Source: Yanghanlia sp047501535
GTDB taxonomy: Bacteria > Pseudomonadota > Gammaproteobacteria > Burkholderiales > Burkholderiaceae_B
Direction of reading: 5' to 3'
DNA: 64,000 bases
Assembly: GCF_047501535.1 (NCBI RefSeq)
Contig: NZ_JAZDRJ010000007.1
Location: forward strand, 1 to 64,000
Below, piece after piece: positions 42,687-51,937 of this stretch (position 1 is the first letter of the stretch; each line of letters opens with the position of its first letter). Below the pieces are notes generated by a model that saw only the letters and a program-made list of their open reading frames with translations, did not search any database and was not told the origin of the DNA. A program made the translations under genes and the position numbers.

Positions 42687-43319
42687 TCAGCGGCTGGCTT
42701 GTTCAGCGGCGCGGAATGAGGCTTCGGCCTGCAGCAGTTGCACTCGGCCCAGATTGGCTCGCGCATCCCGATATTCAGGGTTTGCATGAAGTGCCATATT
42801 CAGTGATTGCTCCGCCATATCCAGCCTGCCGGTTTTGACATATTCCGCTGCCAGATTGTTCCAGGGTTCAGGGAGTTCTGGATATTTCTGCGTCATCTCG
42901 CGGTAGATGGCAATGGCTTCTTCATGCCGCCCCAAAGTAGCGAGTGCTCGAGCGTTGAGGAACATAAGCTGCACATCGTTGCCGAGAGGGTCTGGGGTTT
43001 CGGCGTACTGGGCTTTGCGCTTCTCGATGGTTTCCAGGGCGGCGGCGGCCTGACCCTGATCCAGCATTTGAGCGATGCGGTCGGTGATTTCCGAAGGCGT
43101 CAGTGGAATGCTGGTATCTACGTTTGGTTCGAGGGCTTCGAGCAGGCGGGCCAAACCCTTCCAGCCAGAGTCTTCAGGCTTTTCGCCAGGAAATAGGTAT
43201 TGATCGCTCTGGCTGAGCGTCGCAGGCGCGCCTTGCGCCGAAACGACAGGCGCACAGAGCAGGAGTGCCGCAGTGGAGGCACCGGCGGACAAGGCTTGGA
43301 GAAAGGGCGATGAGCTCAC
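42687..43319 (-). CDS. Tetratricopeptide-repeat protein, secreted
   Basis: About 210 aa from GTG 43319, which follows AGGAAACGTGCTC; an ATG at 43364 lacks an SD and overlaps the promoter zone shared with cysS. A signal peptide (SAGASTAALLLCAPVVSAQG) covers about residues 10-30. Three TPR-like units lie in 95-200 (ALATLGRHEEAIAIYREMTQ, then LAAEYVKTGRLDMAEQSLNM). It is upstream of the cyclophilin and lpxH on the same strand. The function is unknown; it may be a periplasmic scaffold. Confidence 0.82.
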   Translation of the reverse strand: MSSSPFLQALSAGASTAALLLCAPVVSAQGAPATLSQSDQYLFPGEKPEDSGWKGLARLLEALEPNVDTSIPLTPSEITDRIAQMLDQGQAAAALETIEKRKAQYAETPDPLGNDVQLMFLNARALATLGRHEEAIAIYREMTQKYPELPEPWNNLAAEYVKTGRLDMAEQSLNMALHANPEYRDARANLGRVQLLQAEASFRAAEQASR

Positions 43320-43477
43320 GAGCACGTTTCCTGGAGTCGTCTTGCTATACTTAAAGACCTCCATTTTAGCCGTGCTTTCATCAGATGGCCCGTTTTAGCG
43401 GGCCTTTCGTGCCTTGGCCGTATGGCCGGGGCCTGAAAAGAGAGCATTGCTTGCGATATTCGACACAAGAACGGCAG

Positions 43478-44926
43478 ATGCTGCAAATTCATAATACCCT
43501 CACGCGCAACAAGGAAGCGCTGCGCCCCGTTGAGCCTGGACACGTCCGCATGTATGTATGTGGCATGACGGTGTACGACTTCTGTCACCTGGGCCACGCG
43601 CGCATGTTGGTGGGCTTCGACATTGTTCAGCGTTGGTTGCGGGCGTCAGGGTATCGCGTCACCTACGTACGCAATATTACCGATATCGATGACAAAATCA
43701 TTCGGCGTGCGGTTGAAACCGGCCGACGTCTGGGTGAAGTGACATCGTTTTTTATTGATGCCATGCACGCCGATGAGCGGGCGCTGGGCGTGCAGTCGCC
43801 CGACCATGAGCCGCGCGCCACGGAACACGTGGGCGACATGCTGGACATTATTTCGCGCCTGGAAGAAAAAGATCTGGCCTATCGCACTGAAGACGGCGAT
43901 GTTAACTATTCCGTGCGCGGTTTCCCGGGCTATGGAAAGCTGTCGGGCAAATCGCTTGACGATCTGCGCGCAGGCGAACGCGTCGCCGTTACTTCCGGCA
44001 AGCGCGACCCCCTGGATTTCGTGCTGTGGAAGGCTGCCAAAGACGAAGAACCCGAAGAGTCTAAGTGGGATTCTGACTACGGGCGGGGCCGACCTGGCTG
44101 GCATATTGAATGCTCGGCCATGAGTAAAGCCTTGTTGGGGTTGCCGCTGGATATCCATGGCGGCGGCCCGGATTTGAAATTTCCTCACCACGAGAACGAA
44201 ATCGCCCAAACCGAGGGTGCGTTTGGCGGCAGCCTGGCTTCCATTTGGATGCATTGCGGCCCCTTGATGGTGGACGCAGACAAAATGTCTAAGTCGCTGG
44301 GCAACTTCCTGCGAATCCGGTCGGCGATTGCAGCCGAGGGCGAGCCCTCCGATAGCGTGGCGGATTACGCGGTGAACCCGCGCGAAGCCGAAATGCTGCG
44401 CTTCTTCATTGTGCGCAACCATTACCGCAGCGTGCAGAACTACGCCGCAGATAACCTGATCGATGCTCAGCATGCGCTGGATCGCCTCTACCAAGCGCTG
44501 GCTAATGTGCCGCCGCAAGAGGTGGAAATCGACTGGGAGGCGCCATATTGCCGCGAGTTTCGCGATGCCATGAACGATGACTTCAATTCCGCAGGGGCGG
44601 TGGCCGTGCTCTTTGAGCTGGCCGGCGAAGCCAACCGCACGAAGTCCAGTCAGGTATCCGGCCTACTCAAGGCGTTGGGAGGCGTGCTTGGCCTGTTGCA
44701 AAACGATCCGCTGGTATATTTGCGCTCGCCCACCCGTTATCTGGGGCAGGGCGCGGCCGAAACTGAACTTAGCGCTGAGCAGATCGAGGCCCTGATACAA
44801 GCGCGCAGCGACGCTAAGCAGCAACGTGATTTCGCCGAGGCCGACCGTATTCGCGATACCTTGCAAGCGGCAGGCGTGGAGCTCGAAGATCGCCCTGGCG
44901 GCGTGACACAATGGCGTCGCGCCTGA
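43478..44926 (+). CDS. cysS: Cysteinyl-tRNA synthetase
   Basis: A 482-aa class I synthetase. The Zn/Cys site is VRMYVCGMTVYDFCHLGHAR, with HIGH as HLGH. MHCGPLMVDADKMSKSLGN contains KMSKS (about residue 273). The C-terminal DALR-like domain ends GGVTQWRRA. ATG 43478 matches family starts; the frame start at 43385 adds 31 unlikely residues. A small GGCCCG/CGGGCC hairpin with TTT lies at 43387-43407 in the leader. The gene is the first of a plus-strand housekeeping run. Confidence 0.96.
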   Translation: MLQIHNTLTRNKEALRPVEPGHVRMYVCGMTVYDFCHLGHARMLVGFDIVQRWLRASGYRVTYVRNITDIDDKIIRRAVETGRRLGEVTSFFIDAMHADERALGVQSPDHEPRATEHVGDMLDIISRLEEKDLAYRTEDGDVNYSVRGFPGYGKLSGKSLDDLRAGERVAVTSGKRDPLDFVLWKAAKDEEPEESKWDSDYGRGRPGWHIECSAMSKALLGLPLDIHGGGPDLKFPHHENEIAQTEGAFGGSLASIWMHCGPLMVDADKMSKSLGNFLRIRSAIAAEGEPSDSVADYAVNPREAEMLRFFIVRNHYRSVQNYAADNLIDAQHALDRLYQALANVPPQEVEIDWEAPYCREFRDAMNDDFNSAGAVAVLFELAGEANRTKSSQVSGLLKALGGVLGLLQNDPLVYLRSPTRYLGQGAAETELSAEQIEALIQARSDAKQQRDFAEADRIRDTLQAAGVELEDRPGGVTQWRRA

Positions 44927-44937
44927 TGGGAACCGGC

Positions 44938-45582
44938 ATGCACAATATTGCACGTCAGTCTGACAAGCCCGCATACTGGGATGAAGCCGTCGCTGCGCTT
45001 GTAGAGCGCGACCGCATCCTGCGCCGCATCATTCCTCAGTACGAGGGTGACTGGCTGGCAACCCCCCAGGAGCCCTTCGTCACATTGGCGCGCGCCCTTA
45101 TTGGTCAACAAAGTTCAGCCAAGGCCGCCGACGCAGCCTGGAAACGCTTCACTGCTGGGTGCGGCGGAAAGCCCACCCCGTCTAAGGTGTTGCGCCTGGC
45201 AGCTGAAGACCCAACACTTGCAGCCTTGCCCAAACGCAAGGCGGATTACATTACCGATCTCGCTACCCATTTTGCTGAGAAGAAAGTCCGGCCGGCGCGC
45301 TGGGGCGAAATGGACGATGAAGCCGTTGTGGCCGAACTATGCGCGATTCGCGGCATAGGGCGCTGGACGGCCGAGATGTTCCTGATTTTTCATCTGCAGC
45401 GTTCCGATGTGCTTCCGCTAGACGATTCGCGCCTGATCAAGGCAATTTCGTTACACTACTTCAGCGGGGAACCCGTCTCGCGATTCGAGGCGCGTGAAGT
45501 GGCCCAAGCCTGGGCGCCGTGGCGCACGGTAGCCACCTGGTTCTTGTGGCGCAGCCTGGATCCTGCCGCAGCGCAGTACTGA
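44938..45582 (+). CDS. DNA-3-methyladenine glycosylase (AlkA-type, HhH-GPD)
   Basis: About 214 aa. The base-excision fold has PFVTLARALIGQQSS (about residue 45) and the HhH-GPD block GIGRWTAEMFLIF (about 140), with the catalytic Asp in VLPLDDSRL (about 160). It lacks the N-terminal domain of E. coli AlkA, as bacterial AlkA2-like forms do. ATG 44938 has GGGAA upstream; earlier ATGs at 44911 and 44926 overlap the end of cysS. Confidence 0.92.
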   Translation: MHNIARQSDKPAYWDEAVAALVERDRILRRIIPQYEGDWLATPQEPFVTLARALIGQQSSAKAADAAWKRFTAGCGGKPTPSKVLRLAAEDPTLAALPKRKADYITDLATHFAEKKVRPARWGEMDDEAVVAELCAIRGIGRWTAEMFLIFHLQRSDVLPLDDSRLIKAISLHYFSGEPVSRFEAREVAQAWAPWRTVATWFLWRSLDPAAAQY

Positions 45583-45602
45583 TCACTAGGATTTCACAAC
45601 CC

Positions 45603-46568
45603 ATGCGTAATACATACCTGGATTTCGAACAGCCTCTGGCCGAGCTTGAAAGCAAAATAGAGCAGCTCCGGTTCGTGCAGTCCGACTCTGCCGTCGATAT
45701 TTCCGACGAAATCAGCCGGTTGCAACAAAAGAACACGGCATTGGCCAAAAACATCTACGCCAAACTCACCCCTTGGCAGACGGCGCTGGTGGCGCGGCAT
45801 CCGCAACGCCCCTATACACTCGATTACGTACGGGAAATCTTCACTGATTTCCACGAAATGCACGGCGATCGTATGTATGCAGACGACCGCTCCATCGTTG
45901 GCGGCCTGGCGCGCTTCAATGGCACGCCATGCATGGTGATCGGGCATCAGAAGGGCCGTGATACCAAGGAGCGCGCCATGCGCAACTTCGGCATGCCGCG
46001 CCCCGAAGGCTATCGCAAGGCCTTGCGCCTGATGCGTTTGGCCGAAAAATTCCAACTGCCCATTTTCACGTTTGTCGATACACCGGGTGCTTACCCGGGC
46101 ATTGGGGCGGAAGAACGTGGCCAGTCGGAAGCCATTGGCCACAATCTGTATGCGATGGCCGAACTCAAAGTACCCATCATCACCACCATTATTGGTGAAG
46201 GCGGGTCGGGCGGTGCGCTGGCTATTGCGGTGGGCGACGTGGTGATGATGCTGCAGTATTCCACCTACGCAGTCATCTCCCCCGAAGGCTGTGCTTCTAT
46301 CTTGTGGCGTAGCCCGGATAAAGCCTCTACGGCAGCCGAAGCGCTGGCTATCACCGCTCCCCGGTTGAAGGATCTCGGCCTGATCGATCGCATCGTCAAC
46401 GAGCCTATCGGCGGAGCACACCGCGACCCAGTCACCATGGCTCGCCAGTTGAACCGCGCCTTGGCAGATTCCCTGCGCCAAGTGTCGGGTATGACGCCCG
46501 AAGAGCTCGTTGAACAACGTCTGCAGCGCCTGATGTCCTACGGGCGGTTCAACGAAGTCAATAACTGA
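45603..46568 (+). CDS. accA: Acetyl-CoA carboxylase carboxyltransferase, alpha subunit
   Basis: 321 aa, the normal AccA length. It starts at ATG 45603 with RNTYLDFEQPLAELE. MHGDRMYADDRSIVGGLARF, FVDTPGAYPGIGAEERGQ and GEGGSGGALAIAVGD are the carboxyltransferase blocks. With AccD it transfers CO2 from carboxybiotin to acetyl-CoA. It lies 20 bp after the glycosylase and 7 bp before tilS. Confidence 0.97.
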   Translation: MRNTYLDFEQPLAELESKIEQLRFVQSDSAVDISDEISRLQQKNTALAKNIYAKLTPWQTALVARHPQRPYTLDYVREIFTDFHEMHGDRMYADDRSIVGGLARFNGTPCMVIGHQKGRDTKERAMRNFGMPRPEGYRKALRLMRLAEKFQLPIFTFVDTPGAYPGIGAEERGQSEAIGHNLYAMAELKVPIITTIIGEGGSGGALAIAVGDVVMMLQYSTYAVISPEGCASILWRSPDKASTAAEALAITAPRLKDLGLIDRIVNEPIGGAHRDPVTMARQLNRALADSLRQVSGMTPEELVEQRLQRLMSYGRFNEVNN

Positions 46569-46575
46569 AGTCGCC

Positions 46576-47634
46576 ATGGCGCATCGCTACCTGCCGCGGG
46601 GTTTTGGCGAACCCCGCTTGCTGGCGCCTGTGCGGCAAGTGTTCGATACGCTCGAGCCTGAGCCTTCGCAGCCGCTGCGCGTCGCGGTGGCTCTAAGTGG
46701 CGGCGCAGATTCCGCCATGCTGGCCGTGCATGCCGCCTTGGCTGCCCGGCAACGTGCGGGTGTTGAGCTGCATTGCTTTCATATTCATCATGGCCTGCAA
46801 CAGGCGGCTGACGGCTGGCTGGAGCATGTGCACGCTTTGGCTGCAGGGTTGGCCCTGCCATGTCATAGCTTGCGGGTCGATGTGGCGGCTGCCTCGGGCA
46901 AAGGCATTGAAGCGGCGGCCCGTGACGCACGCTATGCTGGGCTGAAACGGCTGGCGGAATCGACCGGGGTGTCACATGTCTTGCTGGCTCATCATCGCGA
47001 TGACCAGACCGAAACCGTCTTGATGCGCCTGTTGCGCGGTACAGGGCCAGTGGGTCTGGCGGCCATGGCAGCGATATCGGAACGCGGCGGCCTCACCTAC
47101 CTGCGCCCCTGGCTGGAAGTCGATCGGGCGCTTATTGTGGCGTGTGCCCGCGAATATGCCGAGCTCAGTGGCTGGGCCGCTGTCGACGACCCGACTAATC
47201 TAGATGACGCCTACACCCGGGGGGCCGTACGGCGCCGCCTGGCGCCGGTGTTGGATGAGCGCTGGCCTGCTTGGCGCTCAATCTTGTTGCGCCATGCCCG
47301 CCAAGCGCGGGAGTTGGCGGGGCTGCTTGAGGAAGTGGCTAGCGAGGATTTTTCTCGCCTGGATGCCGGCCCCGATTTAACTGATTTTTCGCTCGCGGCC
47401 TGGCGGGAGCTTGGCCCCGCACGCCAAACATTGGTTTTGCGCCATTGGTTAAGCCTGCATGGCCTGAGGGCGCCAACCGACGCCCGCATGCGCGAATTGT
47501 GCCGCCAGCTAAGGGGTTTGCATGCCCTGGGGCACGATCGCAGCATGCGCTTACGCCATGAAGAACACTGGATTGTTTGCGTAAGAGGCCGCGTCAGTTT
47601 GTTGCCTTCAAACGACACATTGGAAAAACTGTAA
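46576..47634 (+). CDS. tilS: tRNA(Ile)-lysidine synthase
   Basis: A 352-aa N-type ATP pyrophosphatase that makes lysidine at the wobble base of tRNA-Ile(CAU). The PP-loop is LSGGADSAM (about residue 38), followed by HIHHGLQ and LLAHHRDDQTETVLMRLLRG. It is shorter than E. coli TilS (about 430 aa); the C-terminal domain is reduced, as in several betaproteobacteria. Confidence 0.94.
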   Translation: MAHRYLPRGFGEPRLLAPVRQVFDTLEPEPSQPLRVAVALSGGADSAMLAVHAALAARQRAGVELHCFHIHHGLQQAADGWLEHVHALAAGLALPCHSLRVDVAAASGKGIEAAARDARYAGLKRLAESTGVSHVLLAHHRDDQTETVLMRLLRGTGPVGLAAMAAISERGGLTYLRPWLEVDRALIVACAREYAELSGWAAVDDPTNLDDAYTRGAVRRRLAPVLDERWPAWRSILLRHARQARELAGLLEEVASEDFSRLDAGPDLTDFSLAAWRELGPARQTLVLRHWLSLHGLRAPTDARMRELCRQLRGLHALGHDRSMRLRHEEHWIVCVRGRVSLLPSNDTLEKL

Positions 47635-47719
47635 AATAAGCCAGTTTTTCTATCCGACCTATGATACCTGCGGCGCAGGCTCTTGCGCTTAATCCGGTGT
47701 CCCCACTTCAGAGTAGAAG

Positions 47720-48994
47720 ATGTCCCTGATCGTTCAAAAATATGGCGGCACGTCCATGGGCTCCGTCGAGCGCATACAAAACGTGGCGCGCCGCGTGGCC
47801 AAATGGCATGCCGCCGGTCATCAGGTGGTGGTAGTGCCTTCGGCCATGGCTGGGGAAACCAACCGCCTGCTTGGCCTTGCCAAGGAACTCAGCGCACAGC
47901 CTGATGGCCGCGAGCTGGATCAACTGGCCGCAACCGGCGAACAGGCCAGCAGCGCTTTGCTGGCCATGGCACTGCAAGCCCTTGGCACGCCGGCGCGTAG
48001 CTACACCGGCTGGCAGGTTCCCGTGCGTACCGACTCCTCTTACACGCGTGCACGCATTAATTCCATCGACGGTACCCGCATCCAGAATGACCTTGATGCG
48101 GGCCGAGTGGTTATCGTTACCGGCTTTCAGGGCATTGACGACGAAGGCAATATCACCACTTTAGGGCGCGGAGGTTCCGATACCTCTGCCGTGGCGGTGG
48201 CCGCCGCGTTGAAGGCGGATGAATGCCTGATTTTCACCGATGTCGATGGTGTATATACAACAGATCCACGCATTGTTCCGGAAGCACGCCGCATGAACGT
48301 CATTTCCTTCGAGGAAATGCTGGAAATGGCGTCGCTCGGTTCAAAGGTGCTGCAAATCCGCTCAGTAGAGTTCGCGGGTAAGTACCAGGTTCCCGTGCGT
48401 GTGCTGTCCTCTCTTACCGACCCCCAGATTTCGCTCGAAGAAGAAATGTCCTCGGGCACACTCATTACTTTCGAGGAAGACCAGAAAATGGAACATGCCG
48501 TAGTCTCGGGCATTGCCTTCAGCCGCGATGAAGCAAAGTTCACCTTGCTTTCCGTTCCCGACAAGCCCGGCGTGGCTTACTCCATTCTGGGGCCGGTCGC
48601 CGCCGCCAACATCGACGTAGACATGATTCTGCAGAATCAATCGGTGGAAGGCACAACAGACTTCTCCTTCACCGTAAACCGCAACGACTTCGCCCGCACA
48701 CTGGAGCTGCTTAAGAACCAGGTCGGCCCCGCAGTCGGTGCGAAAGAAATTGTGGCGGACGATAAAGTCTGCAAGGTTTCCATCGTCGGCATCGGCATGC
48801 GCAGCCACGTTGGTGTCGCCAGCCGCATGTTCCGCACCTTGTCGGAAGAAGGCATCAATATTCAGATGATCAGCACCAGCGAAATTAAAACTTCGGTGAT
48901 CATCGACGACAAATACATGGAACTTGCCGTGCGTGCACTGCACCGGGCGTTCGAGCTCGACAAGGCCCCTTCCGACGCAATTAGCGAAGACTGA
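47720..48994 (+). CDS. lysC: Aspartate kinase
   Basis: A 424-aa kinase for the first step of Lys/Thr/Met synthesis. VQKYGGTSMGSVERI (residues 3-17) and the GRGGSDTSAVAVAAALKADE block (about 151) bind ATP and aspartate. Two ACT domains (about 265-420) give feedback control by lysine or threonine. It is the last gene before tRNA-Ser, with about 60 bp between. Confidence 0.96.
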   Translation: MSLIVQKYGGTSMGSVERIQNVARRVAKWHAAGHQVVVVPSAMAGETNRLLGLAKELSAQPDGRELDQLAATGEQASSALLAMALQALGTPARSYTGWQVPVRTDSSYTRARINSIDGTRIQNDLDAGRVVIVTGFQGIDDEGNITTLGRGGSDTSAVAVAAALKADECLIFTDVDGVYTTDPRIVPEARRMNVISFEEMLEMASLGSKVLQIRSVEFAGKYQVPVRVLSSLTDPQISLEEEMSSGTLITFEEDQKMEHAVVSGIAFSRDEAKFTLLSVPDKPGVAYSILGPVAAANIDVDMILQNQSVEGTTDFSFTVNRNDFARTLELLKNQVGPAVGAKEIVADDKVCKVSIVGIGMRSHVGVASRMFRTLSEEGINIQMISTSEIKTSVIIDDKYMELAVRALHRAFELDKAPSDAISED

Positions 48995-49032
48995 TAAAAA
49001 ATCGTTGGTTGCTACAAAAGTTGGAAATATCG

Positions 49033-49041
49033 TGCTAGAAT
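49033..49041 (+). promoter_or_regulatory. Extended -10 promoter element of tRNA-Ser
   Basis: TGC followed by TAGAAT (49036-49041), 13 bp before the mature tRNA. No good -35 stands 17 bp upstream, so the extended -10 may compensate. Confidence 0.5.
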
Positions 49042-49054
49042 CACGGTTTCCTCA

Positions 49055-49147
49055 GGAGATGTGGCCGAGAGGTTGAAGGTACTCCCCTGCTAAGGGAGCA
49101 TGCGGCTTATACCCGCATCGAGGGTTCGAATCCCTCCATCTCCGCCA
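49055..49147 (+). tRNA. tRNA-Ser (anticodon GCT)
   Basis: A 93-nt class II tRNA with encoded CCA. The acceptor stem is GGAGATG/CATCTCC. The anticodon stem CTCCC/GGGAG holds the loop CTGCTAA, so the anticodon is GCT and reads AGC/AGU. The long variable arm (CATGCGGC...CCCGCATCG region) is normal for serine. The T-loop is GGTTCGAATCC. Confidence 0.97.
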
Positions 49148-49180
49148 GTTAGCTGTCCACAATAGCTAACTACCGTAATA

Positions 49181-49214
49181 AAAACCCGCGTGTGCAAACA
49201 TGGCGGGTTTTTTT
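49181..49214 (+). terminator. Terminator after tRNA-Ser
   Basis: AAAACCCGC (49181-49189) pairs with GCGGGTTTT (49203-49211), followed by more T's. Just before it, AGTTAGCT (49147-49154) and AGCTAACT (49164-49171) form another perfect 8-bp stem next to the CCA end. Confidence 0.88.
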
Positions 49215-49635
49215 ACGTCTGTGCTCATCGAGATTCGCTCTGCGCACATCGGCATTCGCTAAATGCTGATAACGAAGTTAGCGAGCCCCATTAGCGTGAC
49301 GTTGCTGATGTGGCAGCTTTAGGCGTTGCTGAAATATGTGCTCAGTACGTTGATGGCGGCCCGATGAGGCGTGAAGTAGGTGTATTGCTTACGCTCGTGT
49401 CGTCATGACAATGAACGCCATGATAGTCAGAAGAAAATCAAATAGTCACGCATGCAGACTCTCGTATATAAGACGCGTGAAGAGTTGCACGTTAACAATC
49501 ATTAGCACTAGAAACTTGCGCCTGACGCTCAATTACCCTAATAATCACATGTTTGATGATGAATGCCATATATTCCATTTATCGCATTCAATATGTTAAT
49601 CTTGCACCCTTAAATCCACCTTCTTAGGAAACATA
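49215..49635. other. Intergenic region upstream of hns, no gene seen
   Basis: 420 bp. It holds GCTAA/TTAGC-type short inverted repeats near 49256-49285 and becomes AT-rich toward hns (ATATATTCC, AATATGTTAAT), as expected for a region bound by H-NS itself. The only open frame (49405-49599, 64 aa) has no SD and no recognisable motif, so I do not call it. The site downstream of a tRNA could be an old integration spot, but I see no repeated tRNA end here. Confidence 0.5.
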
Positions 49636-49941
49636 ATGGCTACTTACCTTGAATTGAAAGCCCAAGCAGAAGCATTGATGCAACAGGCTGAACAAGTCAG
49701 GAAAAAAGAAATCGCAGAAATCGTAGCTGAGATCAAGGCGAAAATGGCCCAGTATGAAATCACTGCGGCTGATCTCGGCTTTGCCGTGGCAGGTGCCAAA
49801 AGGGCAAGCAAACGTGGCGGACCTTCTGTCGTTCGTTACAGGGGCCCTAACGGCGAAGAATGGTCGGGTATGGGCCGCCAACCTGCATGGATGAAGAACG
49901 CGCTGGAAGCGGGTAAAAGCAAAGAAGATTTCGCTGTATAA
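49636..49941 (+). CDS. H-NS family nucleoid protein
   Basis: A 101-aa nucleoid protein that bridges DNA and silences AT-rich genes. Residues 1-50 are a coiled-coil oligomer domain (LELKAQAEALMQQAEQVRKK). Residues 60-95 are the DNA-binding domain of the betaproteobacterial type (YRGPNGEEWSGMGRQPAWMK), with the short GRQP loop for AT-rich minor grooves. An SD (TTAGGAAA) precedes ATG 49636. It stands alone between two long intergenic regions. Confidence 0.94.
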   Translation: MATYLELKAQAEALMQQAEQVRKKEIAEIVAEIKAKMAQYEITAADLGFAVAGAKRASKRGGPSVVRYRGPNGEEWSGMGRQPAWMKNALEAGKSKEDFAV

Positions 49942-50292
49942 AACTTGATCTTCCTGCTTCTCTGTTACAGATCCGATACGTTCTGTAATGAGTTCTTGCT
50001 ATTAAGCTCTGGCTCATGGTTTACGCCGGGGTCTAGAGATACCCTGTAATAGCCTGCCTATGTGTGGGCGGGAATTGAGTTTAACGGCTGCCATCAGCTT
50101 GGGTAATGTGAATACGGAAATGTATTTACCTATTTGCTAAGGAAGGCAGTCTGCTCGCTTGAATGAATGTGCTGGGTGATGTTTGTCTATTGCTGCAGGT
50201 GTTCAGAAAAGTAATCGGGGCTGGCAAGTTCCATGAGAAGTAAGGTGCGCATGGTTTATTGCAAGAAATCTGTGCACTCGACTTTCGTCTTT
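49942..50292. other. Intergenic region downstream of hns, no protein gene seen
   Basis: 350 bp. TTACAGA (49965-49971) and TCTGTAA (49982-49988) form a 7-bp stem without a T run. No open frame with an SD is visible. A strong plus-strand terminator stands at the far end (50293-50334), so the region is either a long 3' UTR of hns or contains a small RNA gene. Confidence 0.45.
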
Positions 50293-50334
50293 AGAAGGAG
50301 CCACTATTTATTGGAGGCTCCTTCTATTTTTTTA
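50293..50334 (+). terminator. Strong rho-independent terminator, 350 bp past hns
   Basis: The 10-bp perfect stem AGAAGGAGCC (50293-50302) / GGCTCCTTCT (50316-50325) is followed by ATTTTTTT. No annotated plus-strand gene ends near it. Confidence 0.88.
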
Positions 50335-50383
50335 TGCCGGTGCGAGTCATGATGACAACGACTCCCCCTAGCGCAGCACCCAC

Positions 50384-51571
50384 TCAAGGGTAGAACAGCA
50401 GCAGGCCGAATACGGCAAACAGGGTGAGGTGCATAAACCCTTGAATGGGTGAAGTGCGCTGGCCGCTGAAGGTCAACATGCTCAAAGCGGCGGTTATGAC
50501 GAAAAGAACAATATCCGCATTGGACAAACCCATGATTACTTGTTTGCCCGTTATCAAGCCTGTGATTAAAACCGCTGGAACCGTCAAACCCACTGTAGAG
50601 ACGAAAGCGCCCAGGCAGAGATTGACGGCGCGTTGCATTTCGTTATTCATGGCTGCTTTGACTGCCGTGATAGATTCCGGCGTAAATACGATAATGGCAA
50701 TGAGAACGCCGCTGACAGCAGCCGGGGCGCCGGATGCTGCAATACCAAAATCTGTGACAATCGCCAGGTGGCTGGATAACAGGACAATGGGGAGAATCAA
50801 GGCCAGCAGAATGCCGAAACGCATAACCACTTCGCCCTTAACGTAGGGGGCGGGTGCGGAGCCGTTGGAATGATGTCTCGGCCCGCCTGTACAGGGAGCA
50901 GCCTGAATCGTCATTAAGCCTTTTGGTGGCTGGACAAAGTACCGCCGGTGGCTATGCATTTGCAGCCACAAAAAACCCCCATACAACAATGTGATCAGTA
51001 TCGAGACGCCAACTGCCTGCGTTGCTGAAAATGCTCCGGACATATGGGTGTAGTTGGGAAGCACCAGTGCAATGCTGGTGAGAAGAAAAATCATTGAAAG
51101 GTAGGCGCTCGCGCCTTGGGCGTTGTATTCCTGGTCACCATGGCGTATTGACCCGGCTATCAGGCAGACCCCCATTACCAGGTTCAGAATAATCATCATG
51201 ACGGCGAAAATAGAGTCGCGGCCGATAGTCGGAAATTCGCCCGGGCCAAGCAGTACGGAAGCAATCAGAATCACTTCAATCACGACGATAGACAGCGTAA
51301 GAATCAGGGTGCCATAAGGTTCGCCCAATTGATGCGCCAGGTGATCGGCTTCGTGCACCACCCCAAAAGATGCTGTGAGAATGGTTGTAAACAGCACCAG
51401 AAAGATAATGCCTGCCGTGATCGCGCTAAGAGGCTCTCCAAGCCATTGCCCGCCATACGCAGAGAAAAGCCCGACGATCAGCCACGAACTCAACAGCCGG
51501 AGCCAGGTGATTCGGGGGAAATTGGAAAGGATGCGTGTCAGCGCAGGGAAGGGGGCAGGACGGTTGGCCAT
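50384..51571 (-). CDS. Calcium/proton antiporter, ChaA-like
   Basis: A 395-aa inner-membrane cation/H+ exchanger of the CaCA family with about eleven hydrophobic segments. Each half has one acidic repeat: VHEADHLAHQLGEPYGTLIL with VIEVILIA (about residue 98), and FTPESITAVKAAMNNEMQRA (about 300). The length and sequence fit ChaA/y4hA ionic transporters (Na, Ca or K export). The ATG has a weak SD (GAGTACCTC region). It stands alone on the minus strand. Confidence 0.9.
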   Translation of the reverse strand: MANRPAPFPALTRILSNFPRITWLRLLSSWLIVGLFSAYGGQWLGEPLSAITAGIIFLVLFTTILTASFGVVHEADHLAHQLGEPYGTLILTLSIVVIEVILIASVLLGPGEFPTIGRDSIFAVMMIILNLVMGVCLIAGSIRHGDQEYNAQGASAYLSMIFLLTSIALVLPNYTHMSGAFSATQAVGVSILITLLYGGFLWLQMHSHRRYFVQPPKGLMTIQAAPCTGGPRHHSNGSAPAPYVKGEVVMRFGILLALILPIVLLSSHLAIVTDFGIAASGAPAAVSGVLIAIIVFTPESITAVKAAMNNEMQRAVNLCLGAFVSTVGLTVPAVLITGLITGKQVIMGLSNADIVLFVITAALSMLTFSGQRTSPIQGFMHLTLFAVFGLLLFYP

Positions 51572-51706
51572 GAGGTACTCCGGTAGAAGAGCAGGGCCGT
51601 CCCTTGTTGCTGATGCCGTGCCGAGGTCGTCCTCGGTCAGGTTTGACTAGATGCGTTCAAACGCAATGATTTTATCATGTGGGCCTGCTTACCCGAAGAC
51701 GGGGCT

Positions 51707-51937
51707 TCACCCTTTTGCCCGCATGCCACCCCAAATGAGAAAAATGCCCGCCACCCAGGCCAGCCAGAAGAAAATTCCTTCGTTGGCGATCATGAGGGCG
51801 GAAATAAGATCGACCATGCTTTCTTCGCAGCCGGAAGGGCCGGCCTGCGAGCATTTGATGGATATCTGGTAGAAACCGGCGGCTATTGAACCGATGATTA
51901 GCAATGCGCCTGCAATGATCATGAGGTTTCCGGGCAT
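51707..51937 (-). CDS. Small two-helix membrane protein, unknown
   Basis: 76 aa. It has two hydrophobic segments (LMIIAGALLIIGSIAAGFYQ at 5-24, and IFFWLAWVAGIFLIWGG at 55-71) joined by a loop with two Cys (KCSQAGPSGCEESM) that could form a disulfide. GAAGGAGC lies just before the ATG, which supports a real gene. I do not recognise the family. Confidence 0.7.
   Translation of the reverse strand: MPGNLMIIAGALLIIGSIAAGFYQISIKCSQAGPSGCEESMVDLISALMIANEGIFFWLAWVAGIFLIWGGMRAKG

Noticed and set aside
43385..43477. Possible T-box or attenuator in front of cysS
   Set aside because: Only one short GGCCCG/CGGGCC hairpin is present. No T-box sequence or specifier loop is visible, and T-boxes are rare in proteobacteria.
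49405..49599. A 64-codon frame upstream of hns
   Set aside because: There is no SD and no recognisable motif, the composition is unlike its neighbours, and it lies in a region that looks regulatory.
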